From Bacteroidales bacterium (GTDB lineage: Bacteria; Bacteroidota; Bacteroidia; Bacteroidales; Dysgonomonadaceae), in contig JAAZLV010000238.1 in the NCBI GenBank assembly GCA_012799155.1, forward strand, positions 1 through 5,482: DNA of 5,482 bases, written 5' to 3'. Within the stretch, counting starts at the first letter, position 1, and every line of letters begins with the position of its first letter. The notes under the pieces were generated by a model. It saw only the letters and a program-made list of their open reading frames with translations, did no database searches and was not told where the DNA came from. This document shows positions 1-5,482 of this stretch, one piece after another. Both the position numbers and the translations under genes were made by a program.

Positions 1-620
1 CTGCACCACTCCCTGATGCCACAACTTTCGCATTTGGGTTTCCGTGCCACACAGACATACCGTCCGTGCAGAATAAGCCAATGGTGGGCTTTTGAAAGGA
101 GTTTGGATGGGATATGTTTCACCAGTTCCCGTTCCGTCTCCAGCGGTGTTTTTGAGTTCCGCGTCAACCCGATGCGGTTGGCCACCCTAAAGACGTGGGT
201 ATCTACGGGCATGGCTGGTTTGTCGAAAGCAACTGCCAGAATCACGTTGGCAGTCTTTCGTCCAACACCCGGAATGGTAATCAGTGAATCGATGTCGGAA
301 GGAACCTCCCCGTGGAAATTGTCAACCAGCTTTCGAGCCATGCCAGCAAGGCTCTTTGCCTTGTTGTTCGGATAGGAGCAGGAGCGTATATAAGTGAATA
401 TCTCATCAGGTGAAGCGGCAGCCATCACTTCCGGAGTTGGAAACGCTTCGAAGAGTGCCGGCGTGATCAGGTTCACCCGCTTGTCGGTACATTGTGCTGA
501 CAGAATCACTGCCACCAGCAATTGATAGGGGTTCTGATAGTGCAGCTCCGTCTCGGCCGACTCGGCATTTGCTTCAAACCAGCCAATCACTTTGCTGTAT
601 TGTTCCTTTTTTGTCATCAT
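1..620 (-). CDS. nth: Endonuclease III (DNA glycosylase/AP lyase), 3' end cut by window edge
   Basis: Base-excision repair enzyme that removes oxidised pyrimidines from DNA and nicks the resulting abasic site. The visible part is 206 codons, read by translating the minus strand from the ATG at 620. The helix-hairpin-helix loop IPGVGRKTA lies at residues 116-124, with K122 matching the catalytic lysine (E. coli K120). VDTHV at 139-143 carries D140, matching catalytic D138. All four [4Fe-4S] ligands are present as C190-x6-C197-x2-C200-x5-C206. E. coli Nth ends about eight residues after the last cysteine, so probably only a short tail is missing. The start has two consecutive ATG codons (620 and 617); the first is chosen, and it lies three bases after the rsmE stop, so the gene is almost certainly co-transcribed with rsmE. 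No frameshift or missing catalytic residue is seen. Family identity is secure. Confidence 0.96.
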   Translation of the reverse strand, partial: MMTKKEQYSKVIGWFEANAESAETELHYQNPYQLLVAVILSAQCTDKRVNLITPALFEAFPTPEVMAAASPDEIFTYIRSCSYPNNKAKSLAGMARKLVDNFHGEVPSDIDSLITIPGVGRKTANVILAVAFDKPAMPVDTHVFRVANRIGLTRNSKTPLETERELVKHIPSKLLSKAHHWLILHGRYVCVARKPKCESCGIREWC

Positions 621-623
621 TCA

Positions 624-1340
624 CTATTTAGAGGTGATGGCGTTGACCAGATGGATGGTATGCAGGGCAACAAGAGAGGCTGTTTCTGTCCGTAGTCTTG
701 TCTCCCCGAGACTTATCGGCTCAAATCCGTTGTTGATGGCTTCTGCCACCTCCTGCTCACTGAAGTCGCCTTCAGGGCCAATCAGTATCAGTACATCCTC
801 TCCTTTCCTGTATGATTGTGACAAAGCCGTTTTGGGCAGATCGTAACAGTGGGCAATGAACTTTCTACCGTTAAAAGGTTGTGCCACAAATTCACTAAAG
901 GAACGCATCTCGTCGATGAGCGGTAGTCGGGACTGTTGTGACTGTTTCATTGCAGATATAGCTATTCTGGTCAACCGCTCTCTTTTGATCTCCTTTCGCT
1001 CTGAGAAATTGCCAAGGATTGGTGTGAACCTATCAACACCGATCTCGGTTGCTTTCTCCACGAACCACTCATTGCGCTCCATCTGTTTTGTTGGACTGAA
1101 AGCAATATGAAGCATGAATTCTCTTTTACGTGGCTCCTCCCATTGACGAAGAACGGTAACCATGCTTTTTTTTGGATGCGATAACAACAGTTTACAGTCG
1201 TAAAAGTATCCCTCTCCATCGGTGATGGTGAGTAAATCACCTTCGTGCATACGGAGTACTCTGGCACAGTGTTGTGATTCTTGTTCAGGCAGAATGGGAT
1301 TCTGCCTGATATCGGGACAATAGAAGAGATTATCGGCCAT
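624..1340 (-). CDS. rsmE: 16S rRNA (uracil(1498)-N(3))-methyltransferase RsmE
   Basis: The family methylates N3 of U1498 in helix 44 of 16S rRNA, using S-adenosylmethionine, on the assembled small subunit. The 238-residue length is normal (E. coli 243). The N-terminal part (about 1-70) fits the PUA-like RNA-binding domain, with the typical HCARVLRMHEGD stretch at 24-35. The rest is the SPOUT knot domain: EKATEIGVDRF at 95-105, AMKQSQQSRLP at 130-140, the SAM-binding loop LIGPEGDFS at 186-194, and LGETRLRTETA at 211-221, which forms the knot with the C-terminal helix. The glycine-rich loop reads GPEGD where GPEGG is common, a mild variation. The ATG at 1340 lies five bases after the stop of the upstream nuclease-like gene, and the TAG at 626-624 lies three bases before nth, so it is the middle gene of a compact operon. 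Confidence 0.96.
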   Translation of the reverse strand: MADNLFYCPDIRQNPILPEQESQHCARVLRMHEGDLLTITDGEGYFYDCKLLLSHPKKSMVTVLRQWEEPRKREFMLHIAFSPTKQMERNEWFVEKATEIGVDRFTPILGNFSERKEIKRERLTRIAISAMKQSQQSRLPLIDEMRSFSEFVAQPFNGRKFIAHCYDLPKTALSQSYRKGEDVLILIGPEGDFSEQEVAEAINNGFEPISLGETRLRTETASLVALHTIHLVNAITSK

Positions 1341-1345
1341 TTGGT

Positions 1346-1939
1346 TCAGGATTTGCTCTCCCGGCGGTTGATCTCATCTCGCAGACGGGTTGCCAGTTCG
1401 TAGTTCTCTTCTCTCACCGCATCCCTGAGTCGCTCTTTGAGTGCATCTAACCGTAGATCGGTCATCTCTTCCTCAATCTTGTCATTTGTTTCCTGCAAAG
1501 ATTCACCGCCACCCTTCACGCTTTTTTCGTCGAAAACAACCGCCATGTTGCGCATGATCTCCTCAGTGGTGTAGATGGGTGAATGGGTGCGAATGGCTAT
1601 GGCTACGGCATCAGAGGTGCGGGAGTCGATGCGGTGCTCCTTGCCGTTCTGCTCGATCAGTAGTTCAGAAAAGAAAGCTCCCTCCTCGAACTTGTAAATT
1701 ACCACTTCCTTAAGCTCGATGCCCATCTCCTTCCAGATGGAGCAGATCAAATCATGCGTGAGCGGTCTGAGAGGAGTGATCCCCTCCATCACGAGGGCTA
1801 TCGATTGTGCTTCTGGAGTACCGATCACTATGGGAAGCCGTCGTATTCCCTGCTCCTCAGAGAAAATCAGTGCGTAGGCGCCTGCTTGAACCTGACTGAA
1901 AGAGATCCCCAGTATGGAAAGTTTAATTTTTTGTGACAC
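1346..1939 (-). CDS. Bifunctional nuclease family protein (DUF151) with C-terminal UVR motif
   Basis: Numbering is from the GTG at 1939 (197 residues). Residues about 3-137 form a BFN/DUF151 domain: KLSILGISFSQ near the start, LPIVIGTPEAQSIAL at 35-49, RPLTHDL at 58-64, and RIDSRTSDAVAIAIR with PIYTTEEI at 103-128. An acidic linker leads to a UVR (UvrB/UvrC-type) helical hairpin at about 163-197, ending in ELATRLRDEINRR. BFN proteins are named after a plant nuclease active on DNA and RNA; whether bacterial members are nucleases is not settled. UVR motifs usually bind protein partners, in UvrB and UvrC each other. Start choice: the frame is closed by a stop directly before the TTG at 1951, so only TTG 1951 (201 residues) or GTG 1939 are realistic. 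GTG gives MSQKIKLSILG, which fits how such proteins usually begin. First gene of the run with rsmE and nth. The family call is firm; the biochemical role is not. Confidence 0.9.
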   Translation of the reverse strand: MSQKIKLSILGISFSQVQAGAYALIFSEEQGIRRLPIVIGTPEAQSIALVMEGITPLRPLTHDLICSIWKEMGIELKEVVIYKFEEGAFFSELLIEQNGKEHRIDSRTSDAVAIAIRTHSPIYTTEEIMRNMAVVFDEKSVKGGGESLQETNDKIEEEMTDLRLDALKERLRDAVREENYELATRLRDEINRRESKS

Positions 1940-1967
1940 GACAGTATGCAATTATCTGAATCAACTT

Positions 1968-1975
1968 CAAATATA
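1968..1975 (-). promoter_or_regulatory. Bacteroides-type -7 box for the nuclease-like/rsmE/nth operon
   Basis: On the minus strand this reads TATATTTG, an exact match to TAnnTTTG, the -7 element of the Bacteroidota primary sigma factor. A start of transcription around 1962 would leave only about 22 bases before the GTG at 1939, or about 11 before the TTG at 1951. No TTTG-like -33 element is visible at the expected distance (about 1995-2001), so the call rests on the -7 box and its position directly upstream of the operon. Confidence 0.55.
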
Positions 1976-2031
1976 CGAAATAATCGGGAGAGATGGTTCT
2001 CAGTCTCATTTTTTTTGATTTTTTCTCCAAT

Positions 2032-2065
2032 TTTGATTGAATGTGCGAAAAATATTGTATCTTTG
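2032..2065 (+). promoter_or_regulatory. Promoter of the tRNA-His gene
   Basis: A TTTG (-33 type) at 2032-2035 and an exact TAnnTTTG -7 box, TATCTTTG, at 2058-2065 are separated by 22 bases, close to the usual Bacteroidota spacing. Transcription would start near 2070, about 13 bases before the mature tRNA 5' end, leaving a short leader for RNase P to remove. This is the best-formed promoter in the window. It is divergent from the nuclease-like operon promoter, with about 80 bases between the two -7 boxes. Confidence 0.7.
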
Positions 2066-2082
2066 CATCCGAAAATCAATAT

Positions 2083-2160
<78 letters not shown>

Positions 2161-2161
2161 G

Positions 2162-2183
2162 TCTCAATCATTTTGAGATTTTT
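2162..2183 (+). terminator. Rho-independent terminator of tRNA-His (first of two)
   Basis: Hairpin with a 6-bp stem, TCTCAA (2162-2167) pairing with TTGAGA (2173-2178), a five-base loop, and a run of five T at 2179-2183. It begins two bases after the tRNA CCA. The stem is short and AT-rich, so termination here may be incomplete, which fits the second terminator downstream. Confidence 0.65.
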
Positions 2184-2207
2184 ATTCTCTTCAGATTTGT
2201 TTTAGGT

Positions 2208-2237
2208 AATCACGTATTTACATACGTGATTTTTTTT
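2208..2237 (+). terminator. Second, stronger rho-independent terminator after tRNA-His
   Basis: A perfect 10-bp stem, AATCACGTAT (2208-2217) with ATACGTGATT (2222-2231), four-base loop TTAC, and a T run at 2231-2237. The T run lies on the plus strand, so it serves transcription coming from the tRNA. It overlaps by two bases the TAA stop (2238-2236) of the convergent methyltransferase gene. Read from the other strand, the hairpin is preceded by A residues but not followed by T residues, so it is not a textbook terminator for that gene. Confidence 0.8.
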
Positions 2238-2991
2238 ATCCCTGTCGTCTGCGAAACTCTGCGCATACAACTGCAGCTGCAACTGCTACATTTAATGATT
2301 CAGAGGTGGTCCTGCCGACAGGGTAACTGGGAATCAACAATCTCCGGTTAATCAATTTTTCCGTTTCCCTGCTGATACCTTTCCCTTCACTACCCAATAC
2401 AATTACTCCCTCAGTAGAGAGTGGTTCCTGATAGATGTCAGATCCATCGAGAAAGGTGCCATATACAGGCAGGTCATTTAGCTCCGTGAGCAAGGAAGCG
2501 AGTTCACCTTGGTAACCTTTCACACGTGCAATTGCACCCATGGTCGCCTGCACAGTCTTCGGATTGTAGAGATCGGCTGTGTCGGGAGAACAGAGAATTT
2601 GATCAATTCCAAACCAGTCGGCAATGCGGAGAATAGTACCCACGTTGCCGGGATCTTGCACACCATCGAGTGCCAGACTCAGCTTGCCTCGCAGTTGCAG
2701 CTCTTCGAAGTTCTGTTCAGGCTGATAAAATACTGCGATGACCTGGGGAGGGGTTTGTAAAAAGGTCGCTTTGGTCAGTTCAATCTCATTTACATCAACT
2801 ATCTCTTCAGCATTGATTTCCGGATGTGCCTGCAGGACTTCAGGCAGTGCTGCCAAAAACTGACAATGACAGGTTGACATCAGGTCAAATACCAATTTAG
2901 TACCCTCTGCGACAAATGTGTTGTGCAGGCTGCGGAACTTTTTCTCTTTGAGTGACCGGATATATTTAATCTTGTTTTTGCTCAGACTCAT
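2236..2991 (-). CDS. TrmH/SpoU-family RNA 2'-O-methyltransferase
   Basis: A 251-residue SPOUT methyltransferase predicted to transfer a methyl group from SAM to a ribose 2'-OH in rRNA or tRNA. Residues about 1-95 are the substrate-binding region, opening with KYIRSLKEKKFR and TFVAEGTKLV as in RlmB/TrmH-like proteins. The catalytic knot domain follows. Motif 1 is LDGVQDPGNVGTILRIADWFG at 108-128, with N116 and catalytic-type R122. Motif 2 is VLGSEGKGIS at 198-207. Motif 3 is IPSYPVGRTTSESLNVAVA at 220-238, with the conserved S-L-N. All key residues are present. The substrate cannot be read from sequence: RlmB (23S G2251) and other SpoU enzymes share these motifs, so no symbol is given. The start at ATG 2991 is directly followed by the family's typical N-terminus. 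The gene stands alone, converges on tRNA-His and is divergent from transketolase. I found no clear -7 box for it. Confidence 0.93.
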   Translation of the reverse strand: MSLSKNKIKYIRSLKEKKFRSLHNTFVAEGTKLVFDLMSTCHCQFLAALPEVLQAHPEINAEEIVDVNEIELTKATFLQTPPQVIAVFYQPEQNFEELQLRGKLSLALDGVQDPGNVGTILRIADWFGIDQILCSPDTADLYNPKTVQATMGAIARVKGYQGELASLLTELNDLPVYGTFLDGSDIYQEPLSTEGVIVLGSEGKGISRETEKLINRRLLIPSYPVGRTTSESLNVAVAAAVVCAEFRRRQG

Positions 2992-3150
2992 AGGAGTGTG
3001 GAATTTAACTCATCGATTTCAGTATATAAAAGTAACAATTTATTCGCTTAATTGACCTTTTGTGTTAAGATTATCTGTAAACCATGATTGCTGTCACAAT
3101 AAATAGTGTAAACATATCATTTATTACATGGAAGGATTTCAAAAAAACAT

Positions 3151-3158
3151 TATCTTTG
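3151..3158 (+). promoter_or_regulatory. Bacteroides-type -7 box for the transketolase-rpiB operon
   Basis: TATCTTTG is an exact match to TAnnTTTG and sits in the same decamer, TATCTTTGCA, as the tRNA-His promoter. Transcription from about 3164 would give a leader of roughly 70 bases before the ATG at 3237. The expected -33 position (about 3126-3131) reads ACATGG, a poor match to TTTG, so the promoter may be weak or depend on an activator. The remaining AT-rich sequence between 2992 and 3150 shows no gene that I can support. Confidence 0.6.
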
Positions 3159-3236
3159 CACTTCCTACACTTGGCATCTCAATGCTGAGTCATTTTATAA
3201 TTAAGATACAATAACTCAAATATTACCGATATTTTT

Positions 3237-5261
3237 ATGAACGAAAATGCAATCATGAACAAAGCGGCCGACAACATTCGAATCCTGTCGGCATCGATGG
3301 TAGAACAGGCAAAATCCGGACATCCGGGCGGTGCCATGGGTGGGGCAGATTATATCAATGTCCTTTTTTCTGAATTTTTGGAATATGATCCTGAAAATCC
3401 GAGCTGGGAGATGAGAGACAGATTCTTCCTCGATCCGGGACATATGTCACCCATGTTGTATTCGGTGCTCTGTTTGAGTGGTAAATTTTCGTTGGATGAA
3501 CTGAAAAACTTCCGCCAGTGGGGAAGTCCTACACCAGGACACCCCGAGATCGACATCAACAGGGGTATCGAGAATACCTCAGGTCCTCTTGGTCAGGGAC
3601 ATGCCTATGCTGCTGGTGCAGCCATTGCAGCACGTGTCTTGCAGGCACGTCTCGGTGAAGGGATGGATCATACCATCTACACTTTCATCTCCGATGGAGG
3701 GGTGCAGGAGGAGATCTCACAAGGCGTCGGCAGAATTGCAGGTCACCTGGGGCTGAGCAACCTCATCATGTTTTATGATTCCAACAACATTCAGCTCTCT
3801 ACAACTACTGATGCGGTGACCAGCGAGGATGTTGCCGCCAAGTACAGAGCATGGAACTGGCGGGTAATCTCGATAGACGGCAACAATGTGGATGAGATCC
3901 GCAAGGCACTCACTGAGGCAAAAGCTGAGAAAGAAAAACCGACGCTGATCATTGGTAATACAGTGATGGGTAAAGGGGCGCTTGCTGCCGACTGCACTTC
4001 TTACGAGTGTCAGGTCTCCACACATGGTCAGCCTCTCAGTGCTGCTGGTGCTGATTTTGTACAGACAATCAAGAATTTGGGTGGTGATGCGGAGAGTCCT
4101 TTCTCCATCTTCCCTGAGGTCGCTGAACTCTATCAGAAAAGAAAAGAAGAATTGAAGGTGATTGTTGCAGAGAGGAATGCCAAGTTGCAACAGTGGACAG
4201 CTGCCAATCCTGAATTGGCTGAAAAGAAACGCAAATGGTTCTCCCGTGAATTGCCTGCAATTGACTGGAGTGCCATCACTCAGAAGGCTAACAGTGCCAC
4301 GCGTGCTGCCTCTGCCGCAGTACTCTCGGAGCTGGCTAAACAGGTGGAAAACATGATCGTGGCATCTGCCGACCTCTCCAATTCTGACAAGACCGATGGT
4401 TTTCTGAAGCATACAAAAGCATTGACCAGCAATGATTTCTCAGGTGCATTCCTGCAAGCCGGAGTATCTGAATTCACCATGTCCTGCCTCTGCATTGGAA
4501 TGAGTCTCCATGGCGGTGTCATCCCAGCTTGTGGTACCTTCTTTGTCTTCTCAGATTATATGAAACCTTCAATACGTGTGGCTGCCCTGATGCAGACTCC
4601 GGTAATCTTCATCTGGACACATGATGCCTTCCGTGTTGGAGAGGATGGTCCCACTCATCAGCCTGTAGAACAGGAGGCTCAGATCAGGTTGTTGGAGAAA
4701 TTGCAGAACCATCATGGAAAAAATTCCGTACTGGTACTTCGCCCTGCTGACGGCAATGAGACCACCGTAGCCTGGAAGATGGCAATGGAAAACAGTGAAA
4801 CACCTACCGGTCTGATTCTTTCACGTCAGAACATCAAGGATCTGCCGGCTGAGGGGTCACGTTACGAGGCAGCATTGCAGGCCGATAAGGGTGCCTATGT
4901 GGTGCAAGATGAGGAGAACTTCGATGTGATCCTGCTTGCCTCCGGATCAGAGGTTTCTACATTGGTTGAGGGGGCTGCCCTGCTTCGTGCCGATGGAGTG
5001 AAAGTACGTATCGTATCTGTTCCTTCCGAGGGTCTTTTCCGTTCACAATCAAAAGAATATCAAGAGTCTGTATTGCCAAAAGGATCTAAAAAGTTTGGCC
5101 TTACTGCCGGATTGCCGGTTACTCTTGAAGGCCTTGTAGGTGCTGACGGTGCTGTATGGGGCATGAACTCGTTCGGCTACTCGGCACCCTATACAGTATT
5201 GGATGAGAAACTTGGATACACTGGAGAGAATGTGTATGAGCAGGTTAAGAAAATGTTGTAA
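3237..5261 (+). CDS. tkt: Transketolase (thiamine-diphosphate dependent)
   Basis: Transfers two-carbon units from ketose to aldose phosphates in the non-oxidative pentose phosphate pathway, using ThDP and a divalent metal. 674 residues, a full-length one-chain enzyme (E. coli 663). The N-terminal pyrophosphate domain has SGHPGG 27-32, DPGHMSP 66-72, GPLGQGHA 116-123, the metal-binding region SDGG 152-155 through DSNNIQL 181-187, and THGQPLS 262-268. The middle pyrimidine domain has the likely catalytic E412 in AGVSEF, THDAF 461-465, VGEDGPTHQPVEQ 467-479 with H474, and LSRQN 528-532. The C-terminal domain carries IVSVPS, the phrase FGYSAP 646-651 and GYTGENV. The metal motif reads SDG instead of GDG, and the usual REH around the catalytic Glu reads SEF. 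The start at ATG 3237 is chosen; a second in-frame ATG (3255) would drop six residues. rpiB follows after 18 bases, suggesting an operon. It is transketolase rather than DXP synthase, as GEDGPTHQPVE is diagnostic here. Confidence 0.97.
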   Translation: MNENAIMNKAADNIRILSASMVEQAKSGHPGGAMGGADYINVLFSEFLEYDPENPSWEMRDRFFLDPGHMSPMLYSVLCLSGKFSLDELKNFRQWGSPTPGHPEIDINRGIENTSGPLGQGHAYAAGAAIAARVLQARLGEGMDHTIYTFISDGGVQEEISQGVGRIAGHLGLSNLIMFYDSNNIQLSTTTDAVTSEDVAAKYRAWNWRVISIDGNNVDEIRKALTEAKAEKEKPTLIIGNTVMGKGALAADCTSYECQVSTHGQPLSAAGADFVQTIKNLGGDAESPFSIFPEVAELYQKRKEELKVIVAERNAKLQQWTAANPELAEKKRKWFSRELPAIDWSAITQKANSATRAASAAVLSELAKQVENMIVASADLSNSDKTDGFLKHTKALTSNDFSGAFLQAGVSEFTMSCLCIGMSLHGGVIPACGTFFVFSDYMKPSIRVAALMQTPVIFIWTHDAFRVGEDGPTHQPVEQEAQIRLLEKLQNHHGKNSVLVLRPADGNETTVAWKMAMENSETPTGLILSRQNIKDLPAEGSRYEAALQADKGAYVVQDEENFDVILLASGSEVSTLVEGAALLRADGVKVRIVSVPSEGLFRSQSKEYQESVLPKGSKKFGLTAGLPVTLEGLVGADGAVWGMNSFGYSAPYTVLDEKLGYTGENVYEQVKKML

Positions 5262-5279
5262 CGATATAAAGAATTAATC

Positions 5280-5482
5280 ATGTCGTTGTTCACAAATGCT
5301 GAAAAACCGATTGGTATTGCTTCCGATCATGCAGGATATGAGATGAAGCAATACCTGATCGGGATCCTCGAGGAGAAGGGGATCCCTTACAAGGATTTTG
5401 GGGCCTATTCCCCAGATAGCAGTGACTATGCCGACTATGCGCATCCCCTGGCCACGGCAGTGGAGAATGGGGAGTGCTATCC
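5280..5482 (+). CDS. rpiB: Ribose-5-phosphate isomerase B, 5' part (cut by window edge)
   Basis: RpiB interconverts ribose-5-phosphate and ribulose-5-phosphate. 67 codons are visible, out of about 145-150 expected. IGIASDHAGYEMKQYL at 11-26 contains the phosphate-site signature SDHAG, and DFGAYSPDSSDYADYAH at 39-55 contains the S-x-DY-x-DYAH block of the RpiB/LacA/LacB family. The catalytic cysteine and the GTG-x-G loop would lie just past the window edge, so activity cannot be judged. LacA/LacB subunits share these motifs, but the neighbouring transketolase and the Bacteroidota setting favour RpiB. The ATG at 5280 is 18 bases after the tkt stop with no terminator between, so co-transcription is likely. 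No strong Shine-Dalgarno sequence is seen in the AT-rich gap. Confidence 0.93.
   Translation, partial: MSLFTNAEKPIGIASDHAGYEMKQYLIGILEEKGIPYKDFGAYSPDSSDYADYAHPLATAVENGECY

Noticed and set aside
16..375. Plus-strand open frame of 119 codons at the left edge
   Set aside because: It is antisense to nth, whose glycosylase motifs and iron-sulfur cysteines are intact in the minus frame.
2267..2292. Short CTGCAGCTGCAACTGC repeat-like stretch
   Set aside because: It encodes the alanine/valine-rich helix after motif 3 of the methyltransferase (AVAAAVV), so codon use explains it and it is not a separate repeat element.
3027..3034. Possible -7 box for the TrmH-family gene, TACTTTTA on the minus strand
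   Set aside because: It matches TAnnTTTG at all but the last base, but no -33 element is near and AT-rich intergenic DNA yields such near matches easily.
3081..3099. CRP-like site (CATGA, six bases, TCACA) upstream of tkt
   Set aside because: Only the right half fits the E. coli consensus; the left has two mismatches, and the E. coli CRP motif is not known to apply in Bacteroidota.
3717..4412. Long minus-strand open frame (231 codons) inside transketolase
   Set aside because: It lies wholly antisense to a full-length conserved gene; its translation is rich in Cys, Arg and Ser with no recognisable domain, and it has no promoter of its own. It is a by-product of the codon use of tkt.

Overview
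The window reads as ordinary chromosomal housekeeping sequence from a member of the Bacteroidota, most likely the order Bacteroidales. Three things point there. Three intergenic sites match the Bacteroides-type -7 promoter box TAnnTTTG exactly. Start codons lack clear Shine-Dalgarno sequences. The proteins, above all the transketolase and the nuclease-like protein with a UVR tail, have a Bacteroidales flavour. A finer placement (for example Dysgonomonadaceae or Parabacteroides-like) would be a guess. I see no mobile element, CRISPR array, phage gene, toxin or biosynthetic cluster.

Layout. Positions 1-1939, minus strand: a tight three-gene run transcribed right to left, encoding a bifunctional-nuclease family protein with a C-terminal UVR motif, then 16S rRNA methyltransferase RsmE, then endonuclease III (nth, cut by the left edge just after its last iron-sulfur cysteine). 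Positions 1940-2082: a divergent promoter region serving this run and a plus-strand histidine tRNA. Positions 2083-2160: tRNA-His(GTG) with encoded G-1 and CCA, followed by two tandem rho-independent terminators. Positions 2236-2991, minus strand: a SpoU/TrmH-family RNA methyltransferase gene that converges on the tRNA. Positions 2992-3236: a 245-base intergenic region holding the transketolase promoter and leader. Positions 3237-5482, plus strand: transketolase, then ribose-5-phosphate isomerase B (cut by the right edge).

Function. The right-hand pair forms part of the non-oxidative pentose phosphate pathway: RpiB interconverts ribulose-5-P and ribose-5-P, and transketolase moves two-carbon units between sugar phosphates. 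The left half deals with RNA modification (two unrelated SPOUT-fold methyltransferases), base-excision repair (Nth) and a tRNA.

The points most worth a second look are the mispaired acceptor stem of the tRNA-His, the substitutions at normally conserved thiamine-diphosphate-site positions of the transketolase, the non-ATG start and very short leader of the nuclease-like gene, and the convergent tRNA/methyltransferase arrangement. I did not find a convincing new biological system.
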